A DNA stretch of 64,000 nucleotides from 3107 sp001483205 (GCA_964291375.2 OZ219809.1:558001-622000); one strand, 5' to 3'; positions 38,800 to 48,089 are shown, counted from the stretch's first letter. The notes: generated from the letters alone by a model not told the origin. Program-made: numbers and translations.

Positions 38800-40479
38800 A
38801 TGGCTCACACTGCATCTATGGAGGAGTTTGAAGCACTCCTCAGCGAAAGTTTTGAAATGGACACGCCCGAAGAGGGCACTGTCGTCAGGGGCAAGGTCAT
38901 CGCCATCGAAGCGGGCCAGGCCATCGTTGACATCGGCTATAAGATGGAAGGCCGGGTCGAACTCAAGGAATTTGCCAATCCCGGCGAAGCCCCCGAAATC
39001 TCTGTCGGCGACAAGGTAGAGGTCTATCTGCGCGCCACCGAAAACGCCCGTGGCGAGGCCGTGATCAGCCACGAGATGGCGCGTCGCGAAGCCGCCTGGA
39101 ACCGGCTCGAGAAAGCCCATGCCGACGAAGAGCGCGTTGAGGGCGCGATTTTCGGGCGGGTCAAGGGCGGCTTTACCGTTGATCTCGGCGGTGCCGTCGC
39201 CTTCCTGCCCGGCTCTCAGGTTGATGTGCGCCCGGTGCGTGATGCCGGGCCGCTGATGGGGCTGAAGCAACCCTTCCAGATTTTGAAAATGGACCGTCGC
39301 CGGGGCAATATCGTCGTCTCGCGCCGCGTCATTCTGGAAGAATCCCGCGCCGAGCAACGCGCCGAGGTCATCGCCAGCCTGTCCGAGGGCCAGGCGGTTG
39401 ACGGTGTTGTCAAGAACATCACCGAATACGGCGCATTCGTCGATCTGGGCGGGGTCGATGGCCTGCTGCATGTCACCGACATGGCGTGGCGGCGTGTCAA
39501 TCATCCGTCCGAGATTCTCAGCATCGGCGAAACCGTCAAGGTTCAGGTGATCAGGGTCAACCGGGAAACCCACCGCATCAGCCTGGGCATGAAGCAGTTG
39601 CAGGATGACCCGTGGGATACAGTCACCGAAAAATACCCGCTGGAATCCGTTCATTCCGGCCGGGTCACCAACATCACCGATTACGGCGCGTTCGTCGAGC
39701 TGGAGGCCGGTGTCGAGGGGCTGGTGCATGTTTCCGAGATGTCATGGACCAAGAAGAACGTGCATCCGGGCAAAATCGTTTCGACCTCTCAGGAAGTCGA
39801 GGTGATGGTGCTGGAGATTGACGAAGCCAAACGCCGGGTCTCTCTTGGCCTCAAACAGACCATGCGCAACCCGTGGGAGGTCTTTGCCGAGACCCATCCG
39901 GCGGGAACGCAGGTCGAGGGTGCGGTCAAGAACATCACCGAATTCGGCCTGTTCATCGGCCTTGATAATGACATCGACGGCATGGTCCACCTGAGCGATC
40001 TGACCTGGGAAGGCCGGGGCGAGGATGTGATCAACAACTACCGCAAGGGGGATATGGTCAAGGCCGTCGTCAGTGAGGTTGATGTGAGCAAAGAGCGTAT
40101 CTCGCTGTCGGTCAAGGCCGTTGAGGGGGATCCGTTCGTCGAGGCGGTTGACGGTGTGCGGCGCGGCTCGGTGATCACCGTCGAGGTCACGGCGATTGAG
40201 GACGGCGGCATTGAGGTCACCTATGAAGGCACCAAGTCCTTCATCCGTCGTTCGGACCTCAGCCGCGACCGGGCCGAGCAGCGACCGGAGCGGTTCCAGC
40301 TTGGCGACAAGGTTGATGCGCGGGTCACCAATGTCGATGCCCGGAACCGCCGTCTGGGTCTGTCGATCAAGGCGCGCGAGATTGCCGAGGAGAAGGAGGC
40401 CGTGGAGCAATACGGCTCTTCCGATTCCGGCGCGTCGCTGGGCGATATTCTGGGCGCGGCCCTGAAGGGCGACAAATGA
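38800..40479 (+). CDS. rpsA: 30S ribosomal protein S1
   Basis: A 559-residue S1 with six S1/OB-fold RNA-binding domains, seen as repeated signatures such as GVVKNITEYGAFVDLGGVDGL, GRVTNITDYGAFVELE and GAVKNITEFGLFIGLD. It delivers mRNA to the 30S subunit. The start at 38800 has AGGAG 4-8 bp upstream. The frame is open far upstream through repeat DNA, which is not coding. It heads the rpsA-ihfB-lapA-trpF group. Confidence 0.97.
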   Translation: MAHTASMEEFEALLSESFEMDTPEEGTVVRGKVIAIEAGQAIVDIGYKMEGRVELKEFANPGEAPEISVGDKVEVYLRATENARGEAVISHEMARREAAWNRLEKAHADEERVEGAIFGRVKGGFTVDLGGAVAFLPGSQVDVRPVRDAGPLMGLKQPFQILKMDRRRGNIVVSRRVILEESRAEQRAEVIASLSEGQAVDGVVKNITEYGAFVDLGGVDGLLHVTDMAWRRVNHPSEILSIGETVKVQVIRVNRETHRISLGMKQLQDDPWDTVTEKYPLESVHSGRVTNITDYGAFVELEAGVEGLVHVSEMSWTKKNVHPGKIVSTSQEVEVMVLEIDEAKRRVSLGLKQTMRNPWEVFAETHPAGTQVEGAVKNITEFGLFIGLDNDIDGMVHLSDLTWEGRGEDVINNYRKGDMVKAVVSEVDVSKERISLSVKAVEGDPFVEAVDGVRRGSVITVEVTAIEDGGIEVTYEGTKSFIRRSDLSRDRAEQRPERFQLGDKVDARVTNVDARNRRLGLSIKAREIAEEKEAVEQYGSSDSGASLGDILGAALKGDK

Positions 40480-40484
40480 GCAAG

Positions 40485-40539
40485 GCCGCCTTGGCGGCGT
40501 GACTGACACGGGGGCGGCCCTGCTTCGGGCGGGGCCGCC
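40485..40539 (+). terminator. hairpins after rpsA, possible terminator
   Basis: Two GC-rich hairpins follow the rpsA stop: GCCGCC/GGCGGC (40485-40498) and GGCGGCCC/GGGCCGCC (40513-40539, 11-nt loop). No T-run follows, so intrinsic termination is uncertain. They could equally be mRNA-stabilising structures. The rest of the 315-bp rpsA-ihfB space holds the ihfB promoter candidate. Confidence 0.4.
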
Positions 40540-40732
40540 TCTGCGGGCAATGCGGGGGGCCGTTCCCGGCGCTCGAATCACTCCCTTGGCCGGGGGCGTG
40601 CCGCCCTTCATCCCTGCCCGCAAATTTCCGAAACTGCCCCTGTGGGGCGTATCCCGCCGGTTTCGGGGCCAAAAAACAGCATTTTCCGGCATCTGGCCCC
40701 GGCTAAATGCTTCTAAGATCATGGGATTTGAG

Positions 40733-40738
40733 TATAAT
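40733..40738 (+). promoter_or_regulatory. candidate -10 element of ihfB
   Basis: A perfect TATAAT at 40733-40738 within TTGAGTATAATCC, 57 bp before the ihfB start. The -35 region 17 bp upstream is poor. A perfect TATAAT in this GC-rich DNA is unlikely by chance in front of a gene. Confidence 0.5.
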
Positions 40739-40794
40739 CCGCCTTATAACAGGCAGATGACATGCCAAATGCACTCCAGACAGGGAACAACAAA

Positions 40795-41076
40795 ATGATC
40801 CGCTCTGAATTGGTCCAGAAGATTGCCGATGAAAACCCTCATCTTTACCATCGCGATGTGGAACGCATCGTGAATACGATTTTCGAGGAAATTGTCGGGG
40901 CCATGGCCCGTGGCGACCGGGTGGAACTGCGCGGCTTCGGCGCGTTCTCGGTCAAGAAGCGCGAGGCAAGGATCGGGCGCAACCCGCGCACCGGGGAATC
41001 GGTATCGGTGGGGGAAAAGCATGTCCCCTTCTTCAAGGCCGGAAAGCTGCTGCGTGATCGCCTGAACGGGGGATGA
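40795..41076 (+). CDS. ihfB: integration host factor subunit beta
   Basis: A 93-residue HU/IHF-fold DNA-bending protein. It starts MIRSELVQKIADENPHLY and contains IVNTIFEEI, GDRVELRGFGAFSVKKR and the DNA-intercalating arm GRNPRTGE. Pairs with IHF alpha (not here). The Met at 40795 is the family start; an in-frame Met 11 codons upstream is less likely. It lies 6 bp before lapA. Confidence 0.96.
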   Translation: MIRSELVQKIADENPHLYHRDVERIVNTIFEEIVGAMARGDRVELRGFGAFSVKKREARIGRNPRTGESVSVGEKHVPFFKAGKLLRDRLNGG

Positions 41077-41082
41077 ACGCTG

Positions 41083-41439
41083 ATGCGCACCATCAGATAC
41101 GTCTTTCTGGTGATTATCGCCGTGGCTCTGGTCACGGTTGCGCTGGCCAATCGACAGATGGTCACCCTGCGCCTTGCGCCGCAGGAAATCGCTGATCTTT
41201 TTGGTATTGAGGGCGGTGTGGCGCTGCCGCTTTTCGTGGTCATGTTCGGCAGTATCGCCATCGGGCTGATGGTCGGGTTTGTCTGGGAATGGCTGCGCGA
41301 ACACCGGTATCGCAGCGAGGGTGCCCGCGCCCGGCGGGATGCGCGCCGGATGGAGCGCGAGGTTTCCCGGCTTGATGGCGCGGGACAGGGCGGTGATGAT
41401 GTGCTTGCCCTGCTCGGGAATGACGGCAGGGGGCGCTAG
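41083..41439 (+). CDS. lapA: LapA/DUF1049 family membrane protein
   Basis: A 118-residue protein with two transmembrane helices (about 5-22 and 47-68), the conserved ANRQMVTLRL between them, and a cytoplasmic Arg-rich tail. Matches the LapA (DUF1049) family, which in E. coli works with LapB in LPS assembly control. No lapB is adjacent. It lies in the usual ihfB-lapA-trpF order. Confidence 0.85.
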   Translation: MRTIRYVFLVIIAVALVTVALANRQMVTLRLAPQEIADLFGIEGGVALPLFVVMFGSIAIGLMVGFVWEWLREHRYRSEGARARRDARRMEREVSRLDGAGQGGDDVLALLGNDGRGR

Positions 41440-41444
41440 GCCCG

Positions 41445-42125
41445 ATGTCAGGCGCAAGGGTGAAGATTTGCGGCCTGTCGCGGCGGGCCGATGTGGATGC
41501 GGCGGCGCGGGCGGGCGCGGCCTATGTCGGCTTCGTGTCCTTCACTGCATCCCCGCGCCATGTGACGATTGAGCGGATGCGCGCGCTTGCCCTGAAGGTT
41601 CCGCCCGGCGTGATCAAAGTGGCACTGACGGTGAATGCCGATAACGCCATGCTGGAGGCGCTGACCGGGGCGGTTCCGCTTGATATGCTTCAGTTGCACG
41701 GGGGGGAGCCCCCGGACCGGGTGATTGAGGTTCGGGCGCGCTATCGCCTGCCGGTGATGAAGGCGGTGGGTGTTGCCGATGAGACAGACCTGATCGCGCT
41801 TGAGGATTACGAACAGGTGGCGGATATGGTCCTTGTCGATGCAAAGCCGCCTGAGTTCGCCACCCTGCCCGGTGGCAACGGACTGGCCTTTGACTGGCGG
41901 CTGTTGCAGGGTCGGGAATGGCGCTGTCCGTGGATGCTCGCCGGGGGGCTGACGCCTGAGAATGTGGGCACGGCGGTCCGGCTGACCGGTGCGCAGCAGG
42001 TGGATGTTTCCACGGGCGTCGAGCGCGCGCCGGGGATGAAGGACGCGGGGCTGATCGAGGCATTCATCGCGGCGGCGGGGGCGGGGGGAAACGACAGCTC
42101 GGTAAGGCATTGGCAAACTCGTTGA
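41445..42125 (+). CDS. trpF: phosphoribosylanthranilate isomerase
   Basis: A 226-residue TIM-barrel enzyme of tryptophan synthesis. It begins VKICGLSRRADVDAAARAGAAYVGFV, has the LQLHGGE motif and catalytic Asp in VLVDAKPP, and ends LAGGLTPENV..GVERAPGMKD. Five bp after lapA. Normally followed directly by trpB, but here a foreign-looking gene intervenes. Confidence 0.95.
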   Translation: MSGARVKICGLSRRADVDAAARAGAAYVGFVSFTASPRHVTIERMRALALKVPPGVIKVALTVNADNAMLEALTGAVPLDMLQLHGGEPPDRVIEVRARYRLPVMKAVGVADETDLIALEDYEQVADMVLVDAKPPEFATLPGGNGLAFDWRLLQGREWRCPWMLAGGLTPENVGTAVRLTGAQQVDVSTGVERAPGMKDAGLIEAFIAAAGAGGNDSSVRHWQTR

Positions 42126-42143
42126 AACACTGGCCGAAAAAAC

Positions 42144-42172
42144 TTGACAACGAGGCGGCAGGGCAATACATC
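42144..42172 (+). promoter_or_regulatory. candidate promoter of the NYN gene
   Basis: A consensus TTGACA (42144-42149) and TACATC (42167-42172) with ideal 17-bp spacing, starting 19 bp after the trpF stop. It would give the inserted gene, and possibly trpB, its own promoter inside the trp cluster. Confidence 0.5.
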
Positions 42173-42260
42173 AGCAATATCCGTCCCGAGGCGAGAAGCG
42201 ACCGCCCTGTACGAGATCCTGGCGGGGCTTCTGCCCGGGGCATATTGTGCGAAAGAAAAC

Positions 42261-42980
42261 ATGAACAATGTCGCCATAATGATTGACGGCGCGTATTTTC
42301 TGAAACGTTTTCCCTATGTTTACGGAAATGTGGACGCCGGAGACGCAAAAGCCGTCGTCGAATGTATTTGCTCACACATCGAAAGTCATTTGATCAAACT
42401 GAACAAAACGCACAAACACAACAACCACTGGTCATTGCTGTTTCGCAGTTTCTATTATGACGCCCGGCCCTATGAGCAACAGGCGCAACTTCCGATTTCC
42501 AAAAAGTCGCTGGACTACGGGAAGACCCCCGAAGCCGCGTTTCGGAATGCACTGTTCCGTGAACTGCGAAAAACACCGAACATGGCGTTGAGGCTTGGCG
42601 AGGTTCGCAGAGAAGGAAAAGGAAATCGGGCCTGGCATCTGAATCCCCGCGCGCAGAACCAGTTGTTGTCCGGTAAGCGGAATATATCAGACCTGAGCGA
42701 TGATGACTTTTACCCGGCCTTTCGTCAAAAAGGTGTCGATATGCGGCTTGGAATCGACATGGCGTCGCTGTGCCTCAAGAAACAGGCGCAGACCATCGTG
42801 CTGATCGCCGGAGATTCAGACTTCGTGCCCGCCGCTAAAATGGCGAGAAGAGAGGGCGTTCGGATCATCCTTGATCCTTTGTGGCAGAATGTGCATGATT
42901 CCCTTTTTGAGCACATAGATGGTCTGTATTCCGGGGTTGTGCGTCCGGGTGCGCAGGACCAGATGCAGCCGGAACCGTGA
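42261..42980 (+). CDS. NYN-domain (PIN-like) ribonuclease family protein
   Basis: A 239-residue NYN/DUF88 (LabA-type) protein. The N-terminal VAIMIDGAYFLKRF supplies the first catalytic Asp. VDMRLGIDMASLCLKKQ and IVLIAGDSDFVPAAKMARREG carry the remaining acidic residues of the PIN-like metal site (about residues 150-190). It probably cleaves RNA. It sits between trpF and trpB, a position that is normally contiguous. It has lower GC, its own promoter candidate, and a start at 42261 behind GAAAGAAAAC. This suggests horizontal acquisition; a defence or RNA-processing role is only inference. Confidence 0.82.
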   Translation: MNNVAIMIDGAYFLKRFPYVYGNVDAGDAKAVVECICSHIESHLIKLNKTHKHNNHWSLLFRSFYYDARPYEQQAQLPISKKSLDYGKTPEAAFRNALFRELRKTPNMALRLGEVRREGKGNRAWHLNPRAQNQLLSGKRNISDLSDDDFYPAFRQKGVDMRLGIDMASLCLKKQAQTIVLIAGDSDFVPAAKMARREGVRIILDPLWQNVHDSLFEHIDGLYSGVVRPGAQDQMQPEP

Positions 42981-42987
42981 GACCCCG

Positions 42988-44217
42988 ATGAACGACATCC
43001 CCAACAGCTTCACCACCGGCCCGGACGAAAACGGGCGCTTCGGCAAATTCGGCGGGCGTTTTGTCTCTGAAACCCTGATGCCGCTGATCCTCGATCTGGA
43101 GGCCGAATACGAAAAGGCCAAATCAGACAAGGGCTTCTGGGCGGAAATGGAACATCTGTGGACCCATTACGTGGGCCGCCCCAGCCCGCTCTATTTCGCC
43201 GAGCGCCTGACCGCACGCCTGGGCGGGGCGAGAATCTATCTCAAGCGCGACGAACTCAACCACACCGGCGCGCACAAGATCAACAATGTTCTGGGCCAGA
43301 TCATCCTCGCCCGCCGCATGGGCAAGACCCGGATCATCGCCGAGACCGGGGCCGGACAGCACGGCGTGGCCACCGCGACGGTCTGCGCGAAATTCGGCCT
43401 GAAATGCGTGGTCTATATGGGCGCGCATGATGTGGAGCGTCAGGCCCCCAACGTCTTTCGCATGAAGCTGCTGGGGGCAGAGGTCGTCCCGGTGACCTCT
43501 GGCCGGGGCACGCTCAAGGATGCCATGAACGACGCGCTGCGCGATTGGGTCACCAATGTGCGCGACACGTTCTATTGCATCGGCACGGTCGCGGGGCCGC
43601 ACCCCTATCCGGCCATGGTGCGCGATTTCCAGTCGATCATCGGCAGAGAGGCCCGCGCCCAGATGCAGGAGGCCGAGGGCCGCCTGCCCGATACCCTGAT
43701 CGCGGCCATCGGTGGCGGGTCGAACGCGATGGGGCTGTTCTTTCCGTTTCTTGATGAGCCGTCGGTGGCCATTATCGGGGTTGAGGCAGGCGGCAAGGGC
43801 GTGAATGCGAAGATGGAGCATTGCGCGAGCCTGACCGGCGGGCGGCCGGGGGTGCTGCACGGCAACCGCACCTATCTGTTGCAGGACAAGGACGGGCAGA
43901 TTCTGGAGGGGTTCTCGATCTCGGCGGGGCTTGATTATCCGGGCATCGGACCGGAGCACAGTTGGCTGCATGAGACCGGGCGCGCCGAATATGTGGCGGT
44001 GACCGATGACGAGGCGCTGGCGGCGTTCCGGTTCTGTTGCGAGCAAGAAGGCATTATCCCGGCGCTGGAACCGGCCCATGCGCTGGCCCATGTGATGAAG
44101 ATTGCCCCGGAGTTGCCGGGGGATCATATCATCTGCATGAATATGTGCGGGCGTGGCGACAAGGACATTTTCACTGTCGCCCGCGCTCTGGGGCTGGAGA
44201 TGGGCGAAGGCGGTTGA
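42988..44217 (+). CDS. trpB: tryptophan synthase beta chain
   Basis: A 409-residue PLP enzyme joining indole and serine. It begins MNDIPNSFTTGPDENGRFGKFGGRFVSETL. The PLP Lys is in LNHTGAHKINNV, with AETGAGQHGVATAT and the phosphate loop GGGSNAMG. It starts 7 bp after the NYN gene stop. The longer upstream frame overlaps that gene and is not used. trpA is not in the window. Confidence 0.97.
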   Translation: MNDIPNSFTTGPDENGRFGKFGGRFVSETLMPLILDLEAEYEKAKSDKGFWAEMEHLWTHYVGRPSPLYFAERLTARLGGARIYLKRDELNHTGAHKINNVLGQIILARRMGKTRIIAETGAGQHGVATATVCAKFGLKCVVYMGAHDVERQAPNVFRMKLLGAEVVPVTSGRGTLKDAMNDALRDWVTNVRDTFYCIGTVAGPHPYPAMVRDFQSIIGREARAQMQEAEGRLPDTLIAAIGGGSNAMGLFFPFLDEPSVAIIGVEAGGKGVNAKMEHCASLTGGRPGVLHGNRTYLLQDKDGQILEGFSISAGLDYPGIGPEHSWLHETGRAEYVAVTDDEALAAFRFCCEQEGIIPALEPAHALAHVMKIAPELPGDHIICMNMCGRGDKDIFTVARALGLEMGEGG

Positions 44218-44257
44218 TGGTTTTCCCCCCTTGCGGGCCGGACGCGGCCTTGGTCTT

Positions 44258-45964
44258 TCACGAATGTTCCTCGGCGGCGGTTTCGGCCAGCGCGCGGTTG
44301 TAAGCGCTGAGCGCGTCCACATGAAACACCGCCCCCAGCAGTTCCGGCGGCGCATTCCCGGTCGCCGGGGCGATGACCGGCAGGAACGGCTCACCGCTCT
44401 GCTCGAACATCGGCAGGGCGGTTTCCAGACTCGCATTCGCATCCAGCCAGCAGCCCGCCGCAACCAGCTCCCGGCATCGCCTCGGGTCCGGCCCGCCGTC
44501 TGCGCCAACCGGACGCATAATCCGAAACGCCGTGAAAGCCGACAAAAGATAGGCCTGCGGCCCCGCCGCCACCCGCAGATTGCGCCGCTCCAGTTGCGTC
44601 AGAAAGAACGAATGATTGACAAGGCGGCTTGCCAGCGCCGTTGACAGCGACACCGACATCATCACCGCCAGCCCCGCCTGCCAGTCACCCGTCAGCTCGA
44701 ACACGATCAGCGTTGTCGAAATCGGCGCGCCCAGAACCGCCGCCGACATCGCCCCCATCCCCGCAAGCGCATAGAGTGATTCCGAGCCGGAAACCTGGGG
44801 AAACACATTCGTTGCCACCAGCCCGAACGCCAGCCCGGTCAGTGCCCCGATCATCAGCGACGGAGAGAAGATACCGCCCCCCATCCGCCCGGCAAGGGTG
44901 ATGGTGACCGCAACACCCTTGAGGACGGCAAACACCACCGCCTCGTGAAACAGCAGCTTTCCGGTCAGCGCCGCGGACGTGGTTTCATAGCCGACGCCGA
45001 TGATATGCGGGAATCCCACTGCCAGCACCCCCAGCATCAGCCCGGCAACAGCGGGCCGCACCCAGCGCGGAATGCCGAAGGCCTGATGCAGGCGGGCGGC
45101 GATGTCCTCAGCCCGAAAGACAGCCACCATCAGGGCGGCGGCAATCAGACCACAGACCAGACCGAGCAGCAGAAAAGCGGGCAATTCCACATAGAACGCC
45201 AGCGCGCTGTAGGCAGGCAGGATGAACTCGGTGACATTGCCGAACTCCAGGCGGGTGATGACCGCCCCCGCGACGCTCGCCACCACAATCGGCGCAAAGG
45301 CGCGCACGGCGAAATGGCGCAGCACCACCTCCATCGCGAACAGCGCCCCGGCAATCGGCGCGTTGAAGGACGCAGAGACCGCAGCGGCCACCGCACAACC
45401 CAGCAGATCCCGGCCCGTGATCCCGTCTGCCCGGATGCGCTCTGACACCCAGGTCGATATGACCCCGGCCAGATGCACCACCGGGCCTTCCCGGCCGCTC
45501 GACCCGCCACAGGACAGGGTGATGAGCGAGGCAACCGCCGAGGCAAGGCCCGCCTTCACCTCTACCCGCCCGTTGCAGAGCGCCGCGCCCTCGATCACAT
45601 CCGCGACCGATCTGGCGCGCCCGTCCGGGGTGAACCGGTGCAGGATGAGGCCGACAATCACCCCGCCGCCAACCGGGATCAGCACGATCCAATACCAGGG
45701 CAGGGTCTCGGCAAAGCTGTGCAGCATCCGGGTGTCTTCGGTGCCGTAAAGGATGGTCTGTATCCAGGTGATGCCCTTGCGGAACAGATGCGCGGCAAGG
45801 CCCGCCACCACCCCGATCAGCAAGGCAATGAACCAGAACCGTATCTGGCCGGGGCCGTGTGTGCAGAGCGTCCGCCAGCCCCTGCGCAACGCGCCCCCCG
45901 CCCGGCGCGCATTCTGCCGCACGATCAGGGATGGCTGTTTTTCCGCCAAGGCTGCCTCTTTCAC
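44258..45964 (-). CDS. ClC-family chloride channel/antiporter
   Basis: A 568-residue ClC protein with about ten membrane segments (about 40-430). It carries the selectivity motifs GSSGREGPVVHLAG and GGGIFSPSLM, and the late ISTTLIVFELTGDW helix. A C-terminal cytoplasmic part (about 450-568) looks like a degenerate CBS region. Transport mode (channel or H+ exchange) is not decided here. The chosen GTG at 45964 has AGGGG upstream. Longer readings run into the divergent oxidase gene. Confidence 0.9.
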   Translation of the reverse strand: MKEAALAEKQPSLIVRQNARRAGGALRRGWRTLCTHGPGQIRFWFIALLIGVVAGLAAHLFRKGITWIQTILYGTEDTRMLHSFAETLPWYWIVLIPVGGGVIVGLILHRFTPDGRARSVADVIEGAALCNGRVEVKAGLASAVASLITLSCGGSSGREGPVVHLAGVISTWVSERIRADGITGRDLLGCAVAAAVSASFNAPIAGALFAMEVVLRHFAVRAFAPIVVASVAGAVITRLEFGNVTEFILPAYSALAFYVELPAFLLLGLVCGLIAAALMVAVFRAEDIAARLHQAFGIPRWVRPAVAGLMLGVLAVGFPHIIGVGYETTSAALTGKLLFHEAVVFAVLKGVAVTITLAGRMGGGIFSPSLMIGALTGLAFGLVATNVFPQVSGSESLYALAGMGAMSAAVLGAPISTTLIVFELTGDWQAGLAVMMSVSLSTALASRLVNHSFFLTQLERRNLRVAAGPQAYLLSAFTAFRIMRPVGADGGPDPRRCRELVAAGCWLDANASLETALPMFEQSGEPFLPVIAPATGNAPPELLGAVFHVDALSAYNRALAETAAEEHS

Positions 45965-46040
45965 GCCCCTTCGGGCTTTCGCTTGCGCGCGGCCTGTCCT
46001 AGGGTTTTCCCCGAACCCCCGAACCCCAGGGAGGGCCGCC

Positions 46041-47453
46041 ATGATACCGACTGCCGCACTCGATACCCTGCGATCCGTTCTAGGCGATCGTCTGAGTGTC
46101 TCCAAGCCCGATCTGGAGCAGCACGGCCAGAGCGAAAGCCATTATGCCCCCGCGCCACCCGATGCCGTGGCCTTCCCGGAGACGACGGCAGAGGTCAGCG
46201 CGCTGGTCAGGATATGCGCCGCCCGACGGATACCGGTGATCGGCTGGGGGACCGGCACGTCCCTTGAAGGGCACAGCCTTGCCGTCCACGGCGGCCTCTG
46301 CGTCGATTTCGGGCGCATGAACAAGGTGCTGGCGATAAACGCCGGGGATATGGACGCGGTTGTGCAACCCGGTCTGACCCGCGAGGAACTGGACGCCGAG
46401 CTGCGGGCCAGCGGCCTGTTCTTTCCGGTTGATCCGGGGGCCAATGCCTCGCTGGGCGGTATGGCCTCAACCCGCGCTTCCGGCACGACAACGGTGCGTT
46501 ATGGCACGGTGCGCGACAATATCCGCGCGCTGGAGGTGGTTCTGCCCGACGGGCGCATCGTGCGCACCGGCAGCCGGGCGCGGAAAACATCCGCCGGTTA
46601 TGACCTGACCGGGCTGTTTGTCGGGGCCGAGGGCACGCTGGGCCTGATCACCGAACTGACGCTGCGGCTGCACGGGCGGCCCGAAAGCATCGCCGCCGCT
46701 GCCTGCGCCTTTGGCTCTGTCGGCGCGGCGGTGGATGCGACCATCGAGACCATCCAGTCCGGCATTCCGATGGCCCGGATTGAGCTTGCCGATGCGGTGA
46801 CCGTCCGGTCCTTCAACGCCCATGCCGGGGCGGATATGGCCGAAAAGCCCCATCTGATGGTGGAGTTTCACGGCTCGGATCAATCGGTCAGGGAAGATGC
46901 GGAACGGTTCGGGGCGATTGTGGCGGACCATGGCGGCAGCGGTTTTGAGTGGTCTGCGCGGCCCGAGGATCGCGCCCGCCTGTGGCGGATGCGTCACAAC
47001 GCCTATTATGCCGCTCTTGCGCTGCGCAAGGGGGCGACGGCCCTGACCACCGACATCTGTGTGCCGATTTCAAGGCTGGCCGAGGCGATTGAGGAAACCC
47101 GCCGGGATATTGACGCCAGCCCGCTTGTCGGCCCCATTGTCGGCCATGTGGGGGATGGCAACTTTCATACGCTGTTGCTGGTGGAGCCGGGCAATGAGCG
47201 CGAGATGCGGATTGCCGGGGAACTGTCGGCGCGGATGGCGGAGCGTGCCCTGCGGTTGGGCGGCACGGTGAGCGGCGAGCACGGGGTTGGGATCGGCAAG
47301 CGCGGCTATATGCGGGCGGAGCATGGCGGCGGCTGGGATGTGATGGGAGAGATCAAACGGGCGCTTGATCCGGTGGGCATTATGAACCCCGGCAAGCTGG
47401 TCCCGGATGATCCTGGCATGACGGGCGATTCTGAGGGCGGGGCAGGGGGGTAG
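46041..47453 (+). CDS. FAD-linked oxidase (D-lactate/glycolate oxidase GlcD type)
   Basis: A 470-residue flavoprotein. The N-terminal FAD_binding_4 domain has VIGWGTGTSLEGH, GGMASTRASGTTTVRYG and FVGAEGTLGLITELTLR. The C-terminal FAD-oxidase domain has GHVGDGNFHTLL and SGEHGVGIGKRGYM. This pattern fits D-lactate dehydrogenase (cytochrome) or GlcD. No glcE/glcF partners are adjacent, favouring a stand-alone D-lactate dehydrogenase. GGGAGGG precedes the ATG. Divergent from the ClC gene across 76 bp. Confidence 0.9.
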   Translation: MIPTAALDTLRSVLGDRLSVSKPDLEQHGQSESHYAPAPPDAVAFPETTAEVSALVRICAARRIPVIGWGTGTSLEGHSLAVHGGLCVDFGRMNKVLAINAGDMDAVVQPGLTREELDAELRASGLFFPVDPGANASLGGMASTRASGTTTVRYGTVRDNIRALEVVLPDGRIVRTGSRARKTSAGYDLTGLFVGAEGTLGLITELTLRLHGRPESIAAAACAFGSVGAAVDATIETIQSGIPMARIELADAVTVRSFNAHAGADMAEKPHLMVEFHGSDQSVREDAERFGAIVADHGGSGFEWSARPEDRARLWRMRHNAYYAALALRKGATALTTDICVPISRLAEAIEETRRDIDASPLVGPIVGHVGDGNFHTLLLVEPGNEREMRIAGELSARMAERALRLGGTVSGEHGVGIGKRGYMRAEHGGGWDVMGEIKRALDPVGIMNPGKLVPDDPGMTGDSEGGAGG

Positions 47454-47537
47454 AGGCCCCTCGGGGCTTGTGCGGACCGCTGGTGGCTGAAACGCGGTCT
47501 GACTCTGCTTTGTTTTGCGCCTGAGCGCCTAGCCTGA

Positions 47538-48074
47538 TCAACGGTTCGGGCAGAATTGCCTCAGAGCAATGCGGAGTGTCTTCTCGGATACCCCGAAATG
47601 CCGTCTCAAATTTTCAATGTTTTTTCCATACAGGTCCAACGCTGCTTCAAGAGCGTTGTCCCCGAACAGCAGAACTTCCGCAAATTCGTTGGCTTCACGC
47701 TCTTCCTGCGGATTAGTGTAGAAAGTTTCGCCCGATCTGTCCAGATTCATGCCGAACGCGAACGGGTCCGTGTGATCGGCATGTAGAAAATAGTGCCCGA
47801 TTTCGTGCAACACGGCCCATCTCCGGGCTTCCACTCTTTGGCGTTGGTTGACCTCAATCCGGTATCCGTTTTCGGCAAAAAGCTCCTGAACAAGGCATCC
47901 GGACACTCCGGGCGGCAGGTCAACCTGCTCAATCTCAAAGCCAAGTGTCTCTGCCAGTTTTTTCACCGAAGCGGCCTTGTGAGCGCCGCTTGGTGACAGG
48001 TTGAATATGCGAAGAAGTTTCCTGTCTCTCGCACTTACCCGCCGTCCTTTCAGGATGTCGCTCATATTCTTCAT
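47538..48074 (-). CDS. ImmA/IrrE family metallo-endopeptidase
   Basis: A 178-residue protein. An N-terminal Arg/Lys-rich stretch is followed by the zinc-peptidase motif LHEIGHYFLH (about residues 89-98) and the third ligand region EEREANEFAEVLLF. The C-terminal helices (NIENLRRHFGVSEKTLRIAL) resemble an HTH. Relatives cleave phage or stress repressors, but the usual partner HTH repressor gene is absent. It lies on the same strand as nrdJ. Without the IS5 element its start would be about 12 bp past the nrdJ stop. The IS now separates it from any upstream promoter. GGAAGGGGAAG precedes the start. Confidence 0.88.
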   Translation of the reverse strand: MKNMSDILKGRRVSARDRKLLRIFNLSPSGAHKAASVKKLAETLGFEIEQVDLPPGVSGCLVQELFAENGYRIEVNQRQRVEARRWAVLHEIGHYFLHADHTDPFAFGMNLDRSGETFYTNPQEEREANEFAEVLLFGDNALEAALDLYGKNIENLRRHFGVSEKTLRIALRQFCPNR

Positions 48075-48089
48075 GCTTCCCCTTCCCTA

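Noticed and set aside
42144..42260. Earlier start of the NYN gene at the TTG at 42144
   Set aside because: The added 39 codons contain the promoter candidate and no domain similarity. The NYN fold begins at the Met at 42261.
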